The translations under genes were made by a program, and so were the position numbers. The notes under the pieces were generated by a model. That model made no database searches, was not told the DNA's origin, and saw only the letters and a program-made list of their open reading frames with translations. This document shows positions 39,604 to 46,697 of a stretch of 64,000 bases of DNA, one piece after another (the stretch's first letter is position 1; each line of letters opens with the position of its first letter). Source of the DNA: Streptomyces tubercidicus (GTDB lineage Bacteria; Actinomycetota; Actinomycetes; Streptomycetales; Streptomycetaceae); the NCBI RefSeq assembly GCF_027497495.1, contig NZ_CP114205.1, positions 620,001 to 684,000 of the forward strand. The letters run 5' to 3'.

Positions 39604-39623
39604 GGTCAGGGGGCGCCTGACCT
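39603..39623 (+). terminator. Short hairpin at the putP stop codon
   Basis: aggtcagg (39603-39610) pairs with cctgacct (39616-39623) around a 5-nt loop, beginning on the last base of the stop codon. Confidence 0.55.
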
Positions 39624-39673
39624 GCGCGGAAACACACCCACTTCACTGCGTGTCAACGATCTCACTACACGTG

Positions 39674-39703
39674 AGTGAACAGTCCGAATAGCGGGCGTTC
39701 ACT
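39674..39703. promoter_or_regulatory. Inverted repeat upstream of the amino-acid permease
   Basis: agtgaac (39674-39680) and gttcact (39697-39703) form a 7-bp inverted repeat with a 16-nt spacer, 70 nt before the permease start. Possible regulator site. Confidence 0.35.
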
Positions 39704-39772
39704 TCGTACCTGCCTGCTCTCCCCGACACTCGTCAGGTTCACCAACGTCTCAACCAATGAACAGGCACGACC

Positions 39773-41185
39773 ATGAGTCGGACAGTCCCCCGGTCGCCCC
39801 AGAACTCCCCGGAGGCCGGGCAGAACTCCGAGTCCGTGTTGTCACACGGCCTCAAGCAGCGCCATCTGTCGATGATCGCGCTCGGCGGGGTCATCGGCGC
39901 GGGGCTCTTCGTAGGCTCCGGGGTCGGTATCGCCGCGGCCGGACCGGCCATCGTCCTCCTCTTCATGGGCACCGGCGCACTGGTCATGCTGATCATGCGG
40001 ATGCTCGGCGAGATGTCCGCGGCCCGGCCCTCCACCGGCTCGTTCTCGGTGCACGCGGAGGAGGAGATCGGCTCCTGGGCCGGTACCACCTCGGGCTGGA
40101 TGTACTGGCTGATGCTCTGCGCCGGGGTGGCCGCCGAGGCCACCGCGGCCGGCACGATCATGCACACCTGGGTGTCGTTCATCCCCGCCTACGGCTGGGT
40201 GGCGATCTTCATGGTGTTCTTCTGCGCCAGCAATCTGACCGCGGTCAAGAACTTCGGTGAGTTCGAGTTCTGGTTCTCCGCGGTCAAGGTCACCACGATC
40301 GTCGCCTTCCTGGTGCTGGGTGTGCTCGGCATCCTCGGGGTGTTCGGCGACGCTCCCGGCACCAGCCATCTGACCGGCCACGGCGGCTTCTTCCCGACCG
40401 GCGCCGCCGGACTCGCCGCCGGGCTGCTGACCACCATTTCCGGGTTCGCCGGTCTGGAGACCGTCACCATCGCGGCGGCGGAGTCCGACAACCCGAGCCG
40501 GAACGTGGCCCGTGCCGTCCGGACCGCCGTCTGGCGCATCGCCGTCTTCTACATCGGCTCCATGGCCGTGGTCGTGACCCTGGTGCCGTGGAACGACCCG
40601 AAGGTCGCCAAGGACGGCCCGTATGTCACCGTGCTCGACACGCTGGGCATCCCGGCGGCCGGCACGATCATGCAGATCGTGGTGCTGGTGGCGCTGCTCT
40701 CCGCGATGAACGCCAACATCTACGGCTCCTCGCGGATGGCGTACTCGCTGGTCAGCCGGGGTCAGGGCCCGCGCTTCCTGGCCAAGGTCACCAAGGGTGT
40801 GCCGGCCGCGGCGGTGCTGGCGTCCTGTCTGTTCGGCTTCGCGGCCGTGATCGCCGGGATCGTCTGGCCGACCACGGTGTTCGCCTGGCTGCTGAACATC
40901 GCCGGCTGCGCGGTGCTGGTCGTCTGGTCCATCGTCTGCCTCACCCAGCTGAAGATGCGCCGCCGTCTGGAGCGCGAGGCACCCGAGCTGCTCTCCGTGC
41001 GGATGTGGGGCTTCCCCTATCTGACCTGGCTCACCTTCGCCGCCATCCTCGGCATCTTCGCCGTCATGGCCGCCGGCGCGGACGGCCGTCAGCAGCTGAT
41101 CGGCACGGCCTTCGTGGTGGCGGCACTGGCCGGCGCCGGCCATCTCAAGCAGCGCCGCGACCGACAGGCCGCCACCGGCAGCTGA
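39773..41185 (+). CDS. APC family amino-acid permease
   Basis: 470 residues with twelve membrane segments and the AAT-type signature LSMIALGGVIGAGLFVGSG near the N-terminus and ISGFAGLETVTIAAAESDNP in the middle. This is the GABA/aromatic/basic amino-acid permease group (GabP, ProY, LysP relatives). Exact substrate unknown. It ends in a hairpin that overlaps its own stop codon and that of the convergent GPP34 gene. Confidence 0.9.
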   Translation: MSRTVPRSPQNSPEAGQNSESVLSHGLKQRHLSMIALGGVIGAGLFVGSGVGIAAAGPAIVLLFMGTGALVMLIMRMLGEMSAARPSTGSFSVHAEEEIGSWAGTTSGWMYWLMLCAGVAAEATAAGTIMHTWVSFIPAYGWVAIFMVFFCASNLTAVKNFGEFEFWFSAVKVTTIVAFLVLGVLGILGVFGDAPGTSHLTGHGGFFPTGAAGLAAGLLTTISGFAGLETVTIAAAESDNPSRNVARAVRTAVWRIAVFYIGSMAVVVTLVPWNDPKVAKDGPYVTVLDTLGIPAAGTIMQIVVLVALLSAMNANIYGSSRMAYSLVSRGQGPRFLAKVTKGVPAAAVLASCLFGFAAVIAGIVWPTTVFAWLLNIAGCAVLVVWSIVCLTQLKMRRRLEREAPELLSVRMWGFPYLTWLTFAAILGIFAVMAAGADGRQQLIGTAFVVAALAGAGHLKQRRDRQAATGS

Positions 41186-41218
41186 CCGCGGCACCGCGCA
41201 CCGCGGCGGTCAGCTGCC
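41177..41218. terminator. Bidirectional hairpin spanning two stop codons
   Basis: ggcagctgaccgc (41177-41189) pairs perfectly with 41206-41218. The permease stop (41183-41185) lies in one arm and the GPP34 stop (41210-41212) in the other. Confidence 0.75.
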
Positions 41219-41824
41219 GCCGGGGCCGCGCCAGACGTTGTCAAAGGCGGCCTTCTCGATGGCGCGGCGCTGACGTTCGCCCTCCAGTTCCCTGACGGCG
41301 TCGTGGACGGCGTCGAGCACGGTGGACACCGCGTCGTCGGCCACGTCCTGCTCGTCGCCGGTGCCCGTGCCGTTGATCCCGGCGGCCGCCGCGAGGGCGG
41401 TGAGGACGGCCTCCCGTGAGGTCCAGCGGTCCATCGCCTGGCGGCGGGCGGGCGAATCGGCCAGCGCCGTCTGTCCGGCCCCGAAGGGGTGCCAGCGGCG
41501 GTGTTCCCGAGTGATCTGCCCGTCGTCCTCAAGGGCACTCAGATAGGTCGCCGCCAGGCCGTGACCCCGGCGCCACAGCCAGTCGTCGACCGACTCGTAC
41601 GGCGACTGCTGGATCAGCGACGAGGCGGCCTGGTCCAAGAGGCGGTCCGGGAGCGTCGGCCGGTAACCCGGCACGATCCGGTCGTCGTCCAGCCGGACGG
41701 CCTGAGCGCCGAGGAGATCGATCAGTTCGGCTCCGGCGAGCGCCAGCGACAGGTCGCCCCGTTCCAGAGGGCGACTGGTCTCCGTATCCATGGCGACGAT
41801 CAGCAGGTCCCGCGGTGTGGTCAT
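41210..41824 (-). CDS. GPP34 (GOLPH3/Vps74-like) protein
   Basis: 204 residues. It opens with TTPRDLLIVAMDTETSRPLE and continues with LSLALAGAELIDLLGAQAV, the bacterial GPP34 domain related to the phosphoinositide-binding Golgi protein GOLPH3. In actinobacteria these are cytoplasmic proteins of unknown role, sometimes membrane-lipid linked. The helical C-terminal half holds ISxREAVLTALAAAA-type sequence. ATG 41824 with GGAG upstream. Confidence 0.85.
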   Translation of the reverse strand: MTTPRDLLIVAMDTETSRPLERGDLSLALAGAELIDLLGAQAVRLDDDRIVPGYRPTLPDRLLDQAASSLIQQSPYESVDDWLWRRGHGLAATYLSALEDDGQITREHRRWHPFGAGQTALADSPARRQAMDRWTSREAVLTALAAAAGINGTGTGDEQDVADDAVSTVLDAVHDAVRELEGERQRRAIEKAAFDNVWRGPGGS

Positions 41825-42050
41825 GGAGGGCTCCATGTCAGGGGATCGGCAGTACCGGTCTGCGGTCTCCGGTCCCATGGTCGCGCGTCCGGCGGCTGCC
41901 TGCATGTCCCGGGAGCCACGGGCCGTACCGGAATCTGAGCGGCTCCGGCGCCACGGTGCTCCACGGCCTGTCCGGACCTGTCCGAAATCCCATGATGAAT
42001 GACCAAAGCGACTGCTAATGTCCTCAGTTCATCTACATAGAGGACCGTGC

Positions 42051-42911
42051 ATGACCGTGCCCACGCCGCCCGACGGCCAGCAGCCCGTTGACCGGACACC
42101 GGACGACCACAACCCGTGGAGACCGCCGCCGCCCGGAACACCCCCTGCGCCCTGGGCGACGTATCCGACCGCGCCCATACCGGCGCCGCAGTCCCGCAAC
42201 GGCATGGGCATCACCGCCCTGGTGCTCGGCATCGTCGGCGTCGTCCTCGGCCTGCTCATCATCCTGTTCTGGCTGTCCTGGCTGCCGGCCCTGCTCGCCA
42301 TGATCTTCGGCTTCGTCGGGCTGAGCCAGGCGCGCAACGGCCGGGCGACGAACAAGGGGATGGCGCTGGCCGGGGTGATCCTGGGCGGGGCAGGTCTGCT
42401 GGCCGCGGCCGGGGGCGCGGTGCTCACCATCACCGCGGTGAAAACGGTCGCCGACGGCGCCCGCGCCAAGGTCAAGGAGGTGAAGTCCTCCGCATCGGCG
42501 GCGGAAAAGGCCCGTCATCTCTCCTTCGGCGAGTCCTACACCTTCGAGAACGGGCTGAAGGTCACGGTCGCCGAGCCGAAGCCGTACACCCCGGACGATT
42601 TCGTCCTCGGGCACGCCAAGGGCAACAAGGCCGTCCAGGTAACGGTCAAGGTGGTCAACACCGGCACCGCCCGGGTCGAAGTGGAGACCGGACTGCCCGA
42701 AGTCAGTGACGCCGAGGGGGCGTCGGCGGAGCTGCTGATCGACGGCAGCGGACGGCAGAAGGTCATCACCGGCTACGTCCTCCCCGGCAAGGAAGCCGTC
42801 GGCAAGTACGCCTTCTCCCTGCCGCCCGACGCCGCCGACAGGATCGAGGTGGAGTTCAGCCCCGACGCCATGCGGTGGAAGGACGCCTACTGGAGCGGCC
42901 CCACCCACTGA
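42051..42911 (+). CDS. DUF4190 membrane protein with a DUF4352-like extracellular domain
   Basis: 286 residues. Residues 1-50 are Pro-rich and cytoplasmic (RPPPPGTPPAPWATYP). Two membrane helices (about 53-80 and 98-125) form the DUF4190 region, GMGITALVLGIVGVVLGLLI then GMALAGVILGGAGLL. Residues 160-286 are a beta-rich domain with DUF4352-like features (FENGLKVTVAEPKPYTPDDF...NKAVQVTVKVVNTG). It is probably a cell-surface protein of unknown function. ATG 42051 with AGAGGA upstream. Confidence 0.82.
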   Translation: MTVPTPPDGQQPVDRTPDDHNPWRPPPPGTPPAPWATYPTAPIPAPQSRNGMGITALVLGIVGVVLGLLIILFWLSWLPALLAMIFGFVGLSQARNGRATNKGMALAGVILGGAGLLAAAGGAVLTITAVKTVADGARAKVKEVKSSASAAEKARHLSFGESYTFENGLKVTVAEPKPYTPDDFVLGHAKGNKAVQVTVKVVNTGTARVEVETGLPEVSDAEGASAELLIDGSGRQKVITGYVLPGKEAVGKYAFSLPPDAADRIEVEFSPDAMRWKDAYWSGPTH

Positions 42912-42958
42912 TACGGCGTGCGCGGGCATGGGGTGAACGCCCGTTGCAGAGCCGTCCG

Positions 42959-43912
42959 TTACTCCCCGGACACCGCCACCACCTGCTTGCCGACCGCCCC
43001 GCCGCGCTCGAACGCCCGGTGCGCCGAGGCGATGTCCGCCAGCGGATACACGCTGTCGACGACGGGCCGCAGTCCGCCGGAGGTCACATAGGCGGCCAGA
43101 TCTCCCAGCAGTGCGGTGTCGGGGTTGGCGCTCAAGGTGCGGATGCGGCGGCCGCCGTGCACGCTCGATGCGGCGATCGCGGCCACGGAGGACACCGACA
43201 GCGCGATGGTGGCCATCCCGCCTTCGCGGCTCAACCGGCTTCGGTAGGCGTTCAGTTGTGAGCCGACCGTGTCCAGGATGACATCGAACGGGCCGAGCTG
43301 ATCCGGGGTGGTGGCGCGGTAGTCGAAGACCTCGTCCGCTCCCAGGTCGCGCAGCGCCCCGGCGTGACTGTCACGGCACAGCGCGGTGACGTGCCCGCCC
43401 ATGGCGTGGGCGAGTTGTACGGCGGCGGTGCCGACTCCTCCGGCGGCGCCGCGCACCAGGAGGCGTTCACCCCTCCTGAGGTGCAGGGTGTCGCGCAGTG
43501 CGGTCAGCGCGGTGGTTCCCGCGACGACCAGGGAGGCGGTCTCCGCCGGCGAGAGGTGTGCCGGTGCGGGCCCGAGGCGGTCCGCGGTGACCACGACGTA
43601 TTCGGCGGCGCCGCTGACGGTGCGCCGCTTGAGCGGCTGCACCGTGCCCCAGACCCGGTCGCCGACCCGGTATTGCTGCACGCCGGTGCCGGTCGCGGAG
43701 ACGACGCCGGCGAAGTCCAGTCCCACACCGAACGGGAACCGGAACCCGGTCACGACCCGCAGCCCTCCCCCGCGCACGATCGTGTCGAGCCCGTTCACGC
43801 TGGACGCCTCGACGGATACCAGGACTTCCCCCGCGCCGGGGGCGGGGCGGTCGACTTCGTTGATGTGCAGCACCTCGGGTGCGCCGTAGCCGGTGATCTG
43901 AGCGGCCTTCAT
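42959..43912 (-). CDS. MDR-family quinone oxidoreductase (zinc-free, NADPH-dependent)
   Basis: 317 residues. GroES-like N-terminal half (MKAAQITGYGAPEVLHINEV) and Rossmann half with GAAGGVGTAAVQLAHAMG. Zinc-binding cysteines are missing, as in quinone/enone reductases. It diverges from a TetR regulator across a region with three copies of an operator-like motif, so it is probably induced by an electrophile or antibiotic sensed by TetR. Confidence 0.9.
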   Translation of the reverse strand: MKAAQITGYGAPEVLHINEVDRPAPGAGEVLVSVEASSVNGLDTIVRGGGLRVVTGFRFPFGVGLDFAGVVSATGTGVQQYRVGDRVWGTVQPLKRRTVSGAAEYVVVTADRLGPAPAHLSPAETASLVVAGTTALTALRDTLHLRRGERLLVRGAAGGVGTAAVQLAHAMGGHVTALCRDSHAGALRDLGADEVFDYRATTPDQLGPFDVILDTVGSQLNAYRSRLSREGGMATIALSVSSVAAIAASSVHGGRRIRTLSANPDTALLGDLAAYVTSGGLRPVVDSVYPLADIASAHRAFERGGAVGKQVVAVSGE

Positions 43913-43950
43913 GTCACGTTCCTATCGGAGGGGGAATCGACACCCACCAT

Positions 43951-43971
43951 GAATCATCCAGTGCGTGTGAT
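43951..43971 (-). promoter_or_regulatory. TetR-type operator copy 1 (minus orientation)
   Basis: Read on the minus strand, this follows ATCACACG then five variable bases then (G/T)ATGATTC. It lies 39 nt upstream of the oxidoreductase start. Confidence 0.7.
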
Positions 43972-43979
43972 TTCTTCCT

Positions 43980-44000
43980 ATCACACGCGACGTATGATTC
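43980..44000 (+). promoter_or_regulatory. TetR-type operator copy 2
   Basis: Same 21-bp motif in plus orientation (ATCACACGCGACG then TATGATTC), 8 nt after copy 1. Confidence 0.7.
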
Positions 44001-44029
44001 ATCGCGCACGAGTCCGGGCGGTGGCTCAA

Positions 44030-44050
44030 ATCACACGATGCGTATGATTC
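44030..44050 (+). promoter_or_regulatory. TetR-type operator copy 3, overlapping a -10-like TATGAT
   Basis: Same motif again, 50 bp after copy 2. It ends 17 nt before the tetR start and includes TATGAT at 44043-44048, which could serve as the tetR -10 element. Confidence 0.7.
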
Positions 44051-44067
44051 ACGGGTAGGATGGGTGT

Positions 44068-44685
44068 ATGCAGCAACAGCCTCTCCACCGCCGCACGCCG
44101 ACACCGGGCAATCCGCGCGTCCAGCGCACCCGCAGCCGCGTCCTGACCGTCGCCCGTGAACTGCTGCCCCAGGTCGGGCCGACCGGGCTGACGTACGCGC
44201 TGCTGGCCGAGCGCGCCGATGTCACCCGCCAGACCCTCTACCGCCACTGGCCCAACCGGGCCGCGCTGCTCTTCGACCTGATCCTGGAGGGCCCCGACCT
44301 CGGCAACTACCCCGAGCCGGGCAGCGACGTACGCACCGTGGCCACCGACTGGCTGAAGAGCCTGCGCGACGGCATCAGCCAACCGGCCATCCGCACCGCG
44401 GTGCTGGCCGTCACCGCCCAGGCCGACCACGACCCGGACAGCGCCCAAGCCCTGGCACGCATCGGCCAGGACCGCCGCGCCGCCCTGAACACCCTGCTGG
44501 AGCCCTCGGGCGTGCAGATCGACGCCGCCGAATACACCCTGCTCTACGGGCCGGTCCTGGCCCGGCTCTTCCTCGACCGCAGCGAGGTCACCGACGAGTT
44601 CATCGACACCACCGTCACCCAGTGGCTCACCACGCTCGACAGCGTGCGGCGGGCGGGCGCCCGACGAGGCGGGCCGACCCGCTGA
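44068..44685 (+). CDS. TetR/AcrR family regulator
   Basis: 205 residues with an N-terminal HTH (GLTYALLAERADVTRQTLYR followed by HWPNRAALLFDLIL) and a C-terminal helical ligand domain. Divergent from the quinone oxidoreductase, with three operator-like repeats in the shared promoter, so it probably represses both genes. ATG 44068 follows GGTAGGATGG. Confidence 0.9.
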   Translation: MQQQPLHRRTPTPGNPRVQRTRSRVLTVARELLPQVGPTGLTYALLAERADVTRQTLYRHWPNRAALLFDLILEGPDLGNYPEPGSDVRTVATDWLKSLRDGISQPAIRTAVLAVTAQADHDPDSAQALARIGQDRRAALNTLLEPSGVQIDAAEYTLLYGPVLARLFLDRSEVTDEFIDTTVTQWLTTLDSVRRAGARRGGPTR

Positions 44686-44888
44686 CCGGCGCGGCTCCGC
44701 GGGCGCGCGAGACAGGTCCTGGGCACCGGCGGAGCCCTCCCGTACCGCTCGGCGCTCCCGTGCCGACCGAGCGGAAACCCATGGTCAGCTCGCTGCCGCG
44801 GCTCCTATGATGGCCAGCCCTGACCACCGGCGGCCACGGCCGCACGATCCGCGCCGCAGGCAGTGAATGTCCGCCGACGCACCCCTAC

Positions 44889-46697
44889 ATGACTGCTGAT
44901 CACATACCGCACACCTTCCAGGTCGACCTCCGAGGTCTGGTGGATCTCCTCTCCCACCACCTCTACTCCAGCCCCCGGGTGTACCTGCGCGAACTGCTGC
45001 AGAACGCCGTGGACGCGATCACCGCACGCCGCGCCGAGGAGCCCGACAGCCCCGCCCGAGTGCGCCTGCACGCAGACGGCGAGGGCCTGCGCGTCACGGA
45101 CACCGGGATCGGTCTGACCGAGGCCGATGTGCACAACCTGCTGGCCACCATCGGCCGCAGCTCCAAGCGCGACGGCCTGGAGTCGGCCCGTGCCGGTTTC
45201 CTCGGCCAGTTCGGCATCGGCCTGCTGGCGTGTTTCGTCGTCGCGGAGGAGATCCGCGTCGTCAGCCGCTCGGCGCGCGACGCCGCCGCCCCACCCGTCG
45301 AGTGGACCGCCCGCGACGACGGCTCGTACACCGTGCGTACGCTGCCCGAGGACGCGCACCCCGAGCCCGGCACCACCGTCCGCCTCACCGCCCGGCCGGG
45401 CACCGGCGAATGGCTCGCCAAGGGTCAAGTACTCAGTCTGGCAAAGGAGTTCGGCTCGCTCCTGCCCTATGACGTACGGGTCGGCGAGGAGCCGGTCACC
45501 GATCGCCCAGCCGTCTGGGAACGCCGCTATCCGAACCCCGCCGCACGCCGGGTCGCCCTCGCCGGCCACTGCCACCAGCAGTTCGGCTTCACCCCGCTCG
45601 ACTCCATCGACCTCGATGTGCCGGTCGCGGGCGTACGCGGGGTCGCCTACGTCCTGCCCGCCGCCGTCAGCCCCGCCCAGCGCGCCGGGCACCGGGTCCA
45701 CCTCAAGGGCATGCTGCTGACCGAGCGGGCCGAAGACCTGCTGCCCGACTGGGCGTTCTTCGTCCGCTGTGTCATCGACACCGACAGCCTGCGCCCCACC
45801 GCCTCCCGCGAGAGCCTGTACGCCGACGAGACCCTCGCCGCGGTCCGGGAGGCCCTCGGCGCGCGTATCAAGGACTGGTTCACCGGACTCGCCGCCGGAG
45901 AGCCCGAGCGGCTGGCCCAGTTCCTGTCCGTGCACCACCTGGGCGTGAAGTCGCTGGCCCGGCACGACCGGGACGTGCTGGCCACCATGCTGCCGTGGCT
46001 GCCGTTCGAAACCACGGACGGGCAGCTGTCGTTGGCGGAGTTCGCCCGCCGGCACTCCGTCGTGCACTTCACCCGGACCGTCGAGGAGTACCGTCAGGTC
46101 GCCGCGATCGCCGCCGCCCAGGGCATCGGCGTCATCAACGGCGGCTACACCTACGACGCCGAGCTCGTCGAGCTGCTGCCGTCGGTACGGCCCGGCACCG
46201 AGGTCGCCGAACTCGACGCCGACACCGTCGCCGCGCACCTCGACCCGGTCGACCCCGCCGAGGAACTGGCCCTGTCCGGATTCCTCGCCGCCGCCCGGAG
46301 CAAGCTCGACCCGCTCGGCTGCGATGTGGTGCTGCGCACCTTCCATCCGGTGTCCGTGCCCGCCCTCCACCTGGACGACCGCTCGGCCAGGCAGGAACGG
46401 GCCCGCGCCGAGGAAGAGGCGCAGGCCGACGAGTTGTGGGCCGGCATCCTCGGCAGCCTGCGTGGCAGCGCACCGCGCGCCCGGCTCGTCCTCAACCACC
46501 ACAACCCGCTGGTCCGCAGGATCGCCCGGATCGACACCCCGGAACTCGCCGGGACGGCCGCCGAGGCGCTGTACGGCCAGGCCCTGCTGATGGCCCCGCG
46601 CCCGCTGCGGCCCGCCGACTCGGCGCTGCTCAACCGTGCGTTCCTGGACCTGCTGCGCTGGGCCACGCACTCGGACGGCCAGGAGGAAAGCCGATGA
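44889..46697 (+). CDS. htpG: HSP90 family ATPase
   Basis: 602 residues. The GHKL ATPase domain shows RELLQNAVDA (Glu35, Asn39), DTGIGL (71-76) and the lid GFLGQFGIGL (103-112). The middle domain contains GMLLTERAEDLLPDWAFFVR and SRESLYADE, typical of HtpG, and a shorter C-terminal part ends in SDGQEESR rather than MEEVD. It is a cytosolic chaperone ATPase. Its stop overlaps the start of a very large helical-repeat protein (ATGA), suggesting a dedicated partner, as Hsp90 uses TPR co-chaperones in eukaryotes. Confidence 0.9.
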   Translation: MTADHIPHTFQVDLRGLVDLLSHHLYSSPRVYLRELLQNAVDAITARRAEEPDSPARVRLHADGEGLRVTDTGIGLTEADVHNLLATIGRSSKRDGLESARAGFLGQFGIGLLACFVVAEEIRVVSRSARDAAAPPVEWTARDDGSYTVRTLPEDAHPEPGTTVRLTARPGTGEWLAKGQVLSLAKEFGSLLPYDVRVGEEPVTDRPAVWERRYPNPAARRVALAGHCHQQFGFTPLDSIDLDVPVAGVRGVAYVLPAAVSPAQRAGHRVHLKGMLLTERAEDLLPDWAFFVRCVIDTDSLRPTASRESLYADETLAAVREALGARIKDWFTGLAAGEPERLAQFLSVHHLGVKSLARHDRDVLATMLPWLPFETTDGQLSLAEFARRHSVVHFTRTVEEYRQVAAIAAAQGIGVINGGYTYDAELVELLPSVRPGTEVAELDADTVAAHLDPVDPAEELALSGFLAAARSKLDPLGCDVVLRTFHPVSVPALHLDDRSARQERARAEEEAQADELWAGILGSLRGSAPRARLVLNHHNPLVRRIARIDTPELAGTAAEALYGQALLMAPRPLRPADSALLNRAFLDLLRWATHSDGQEESR

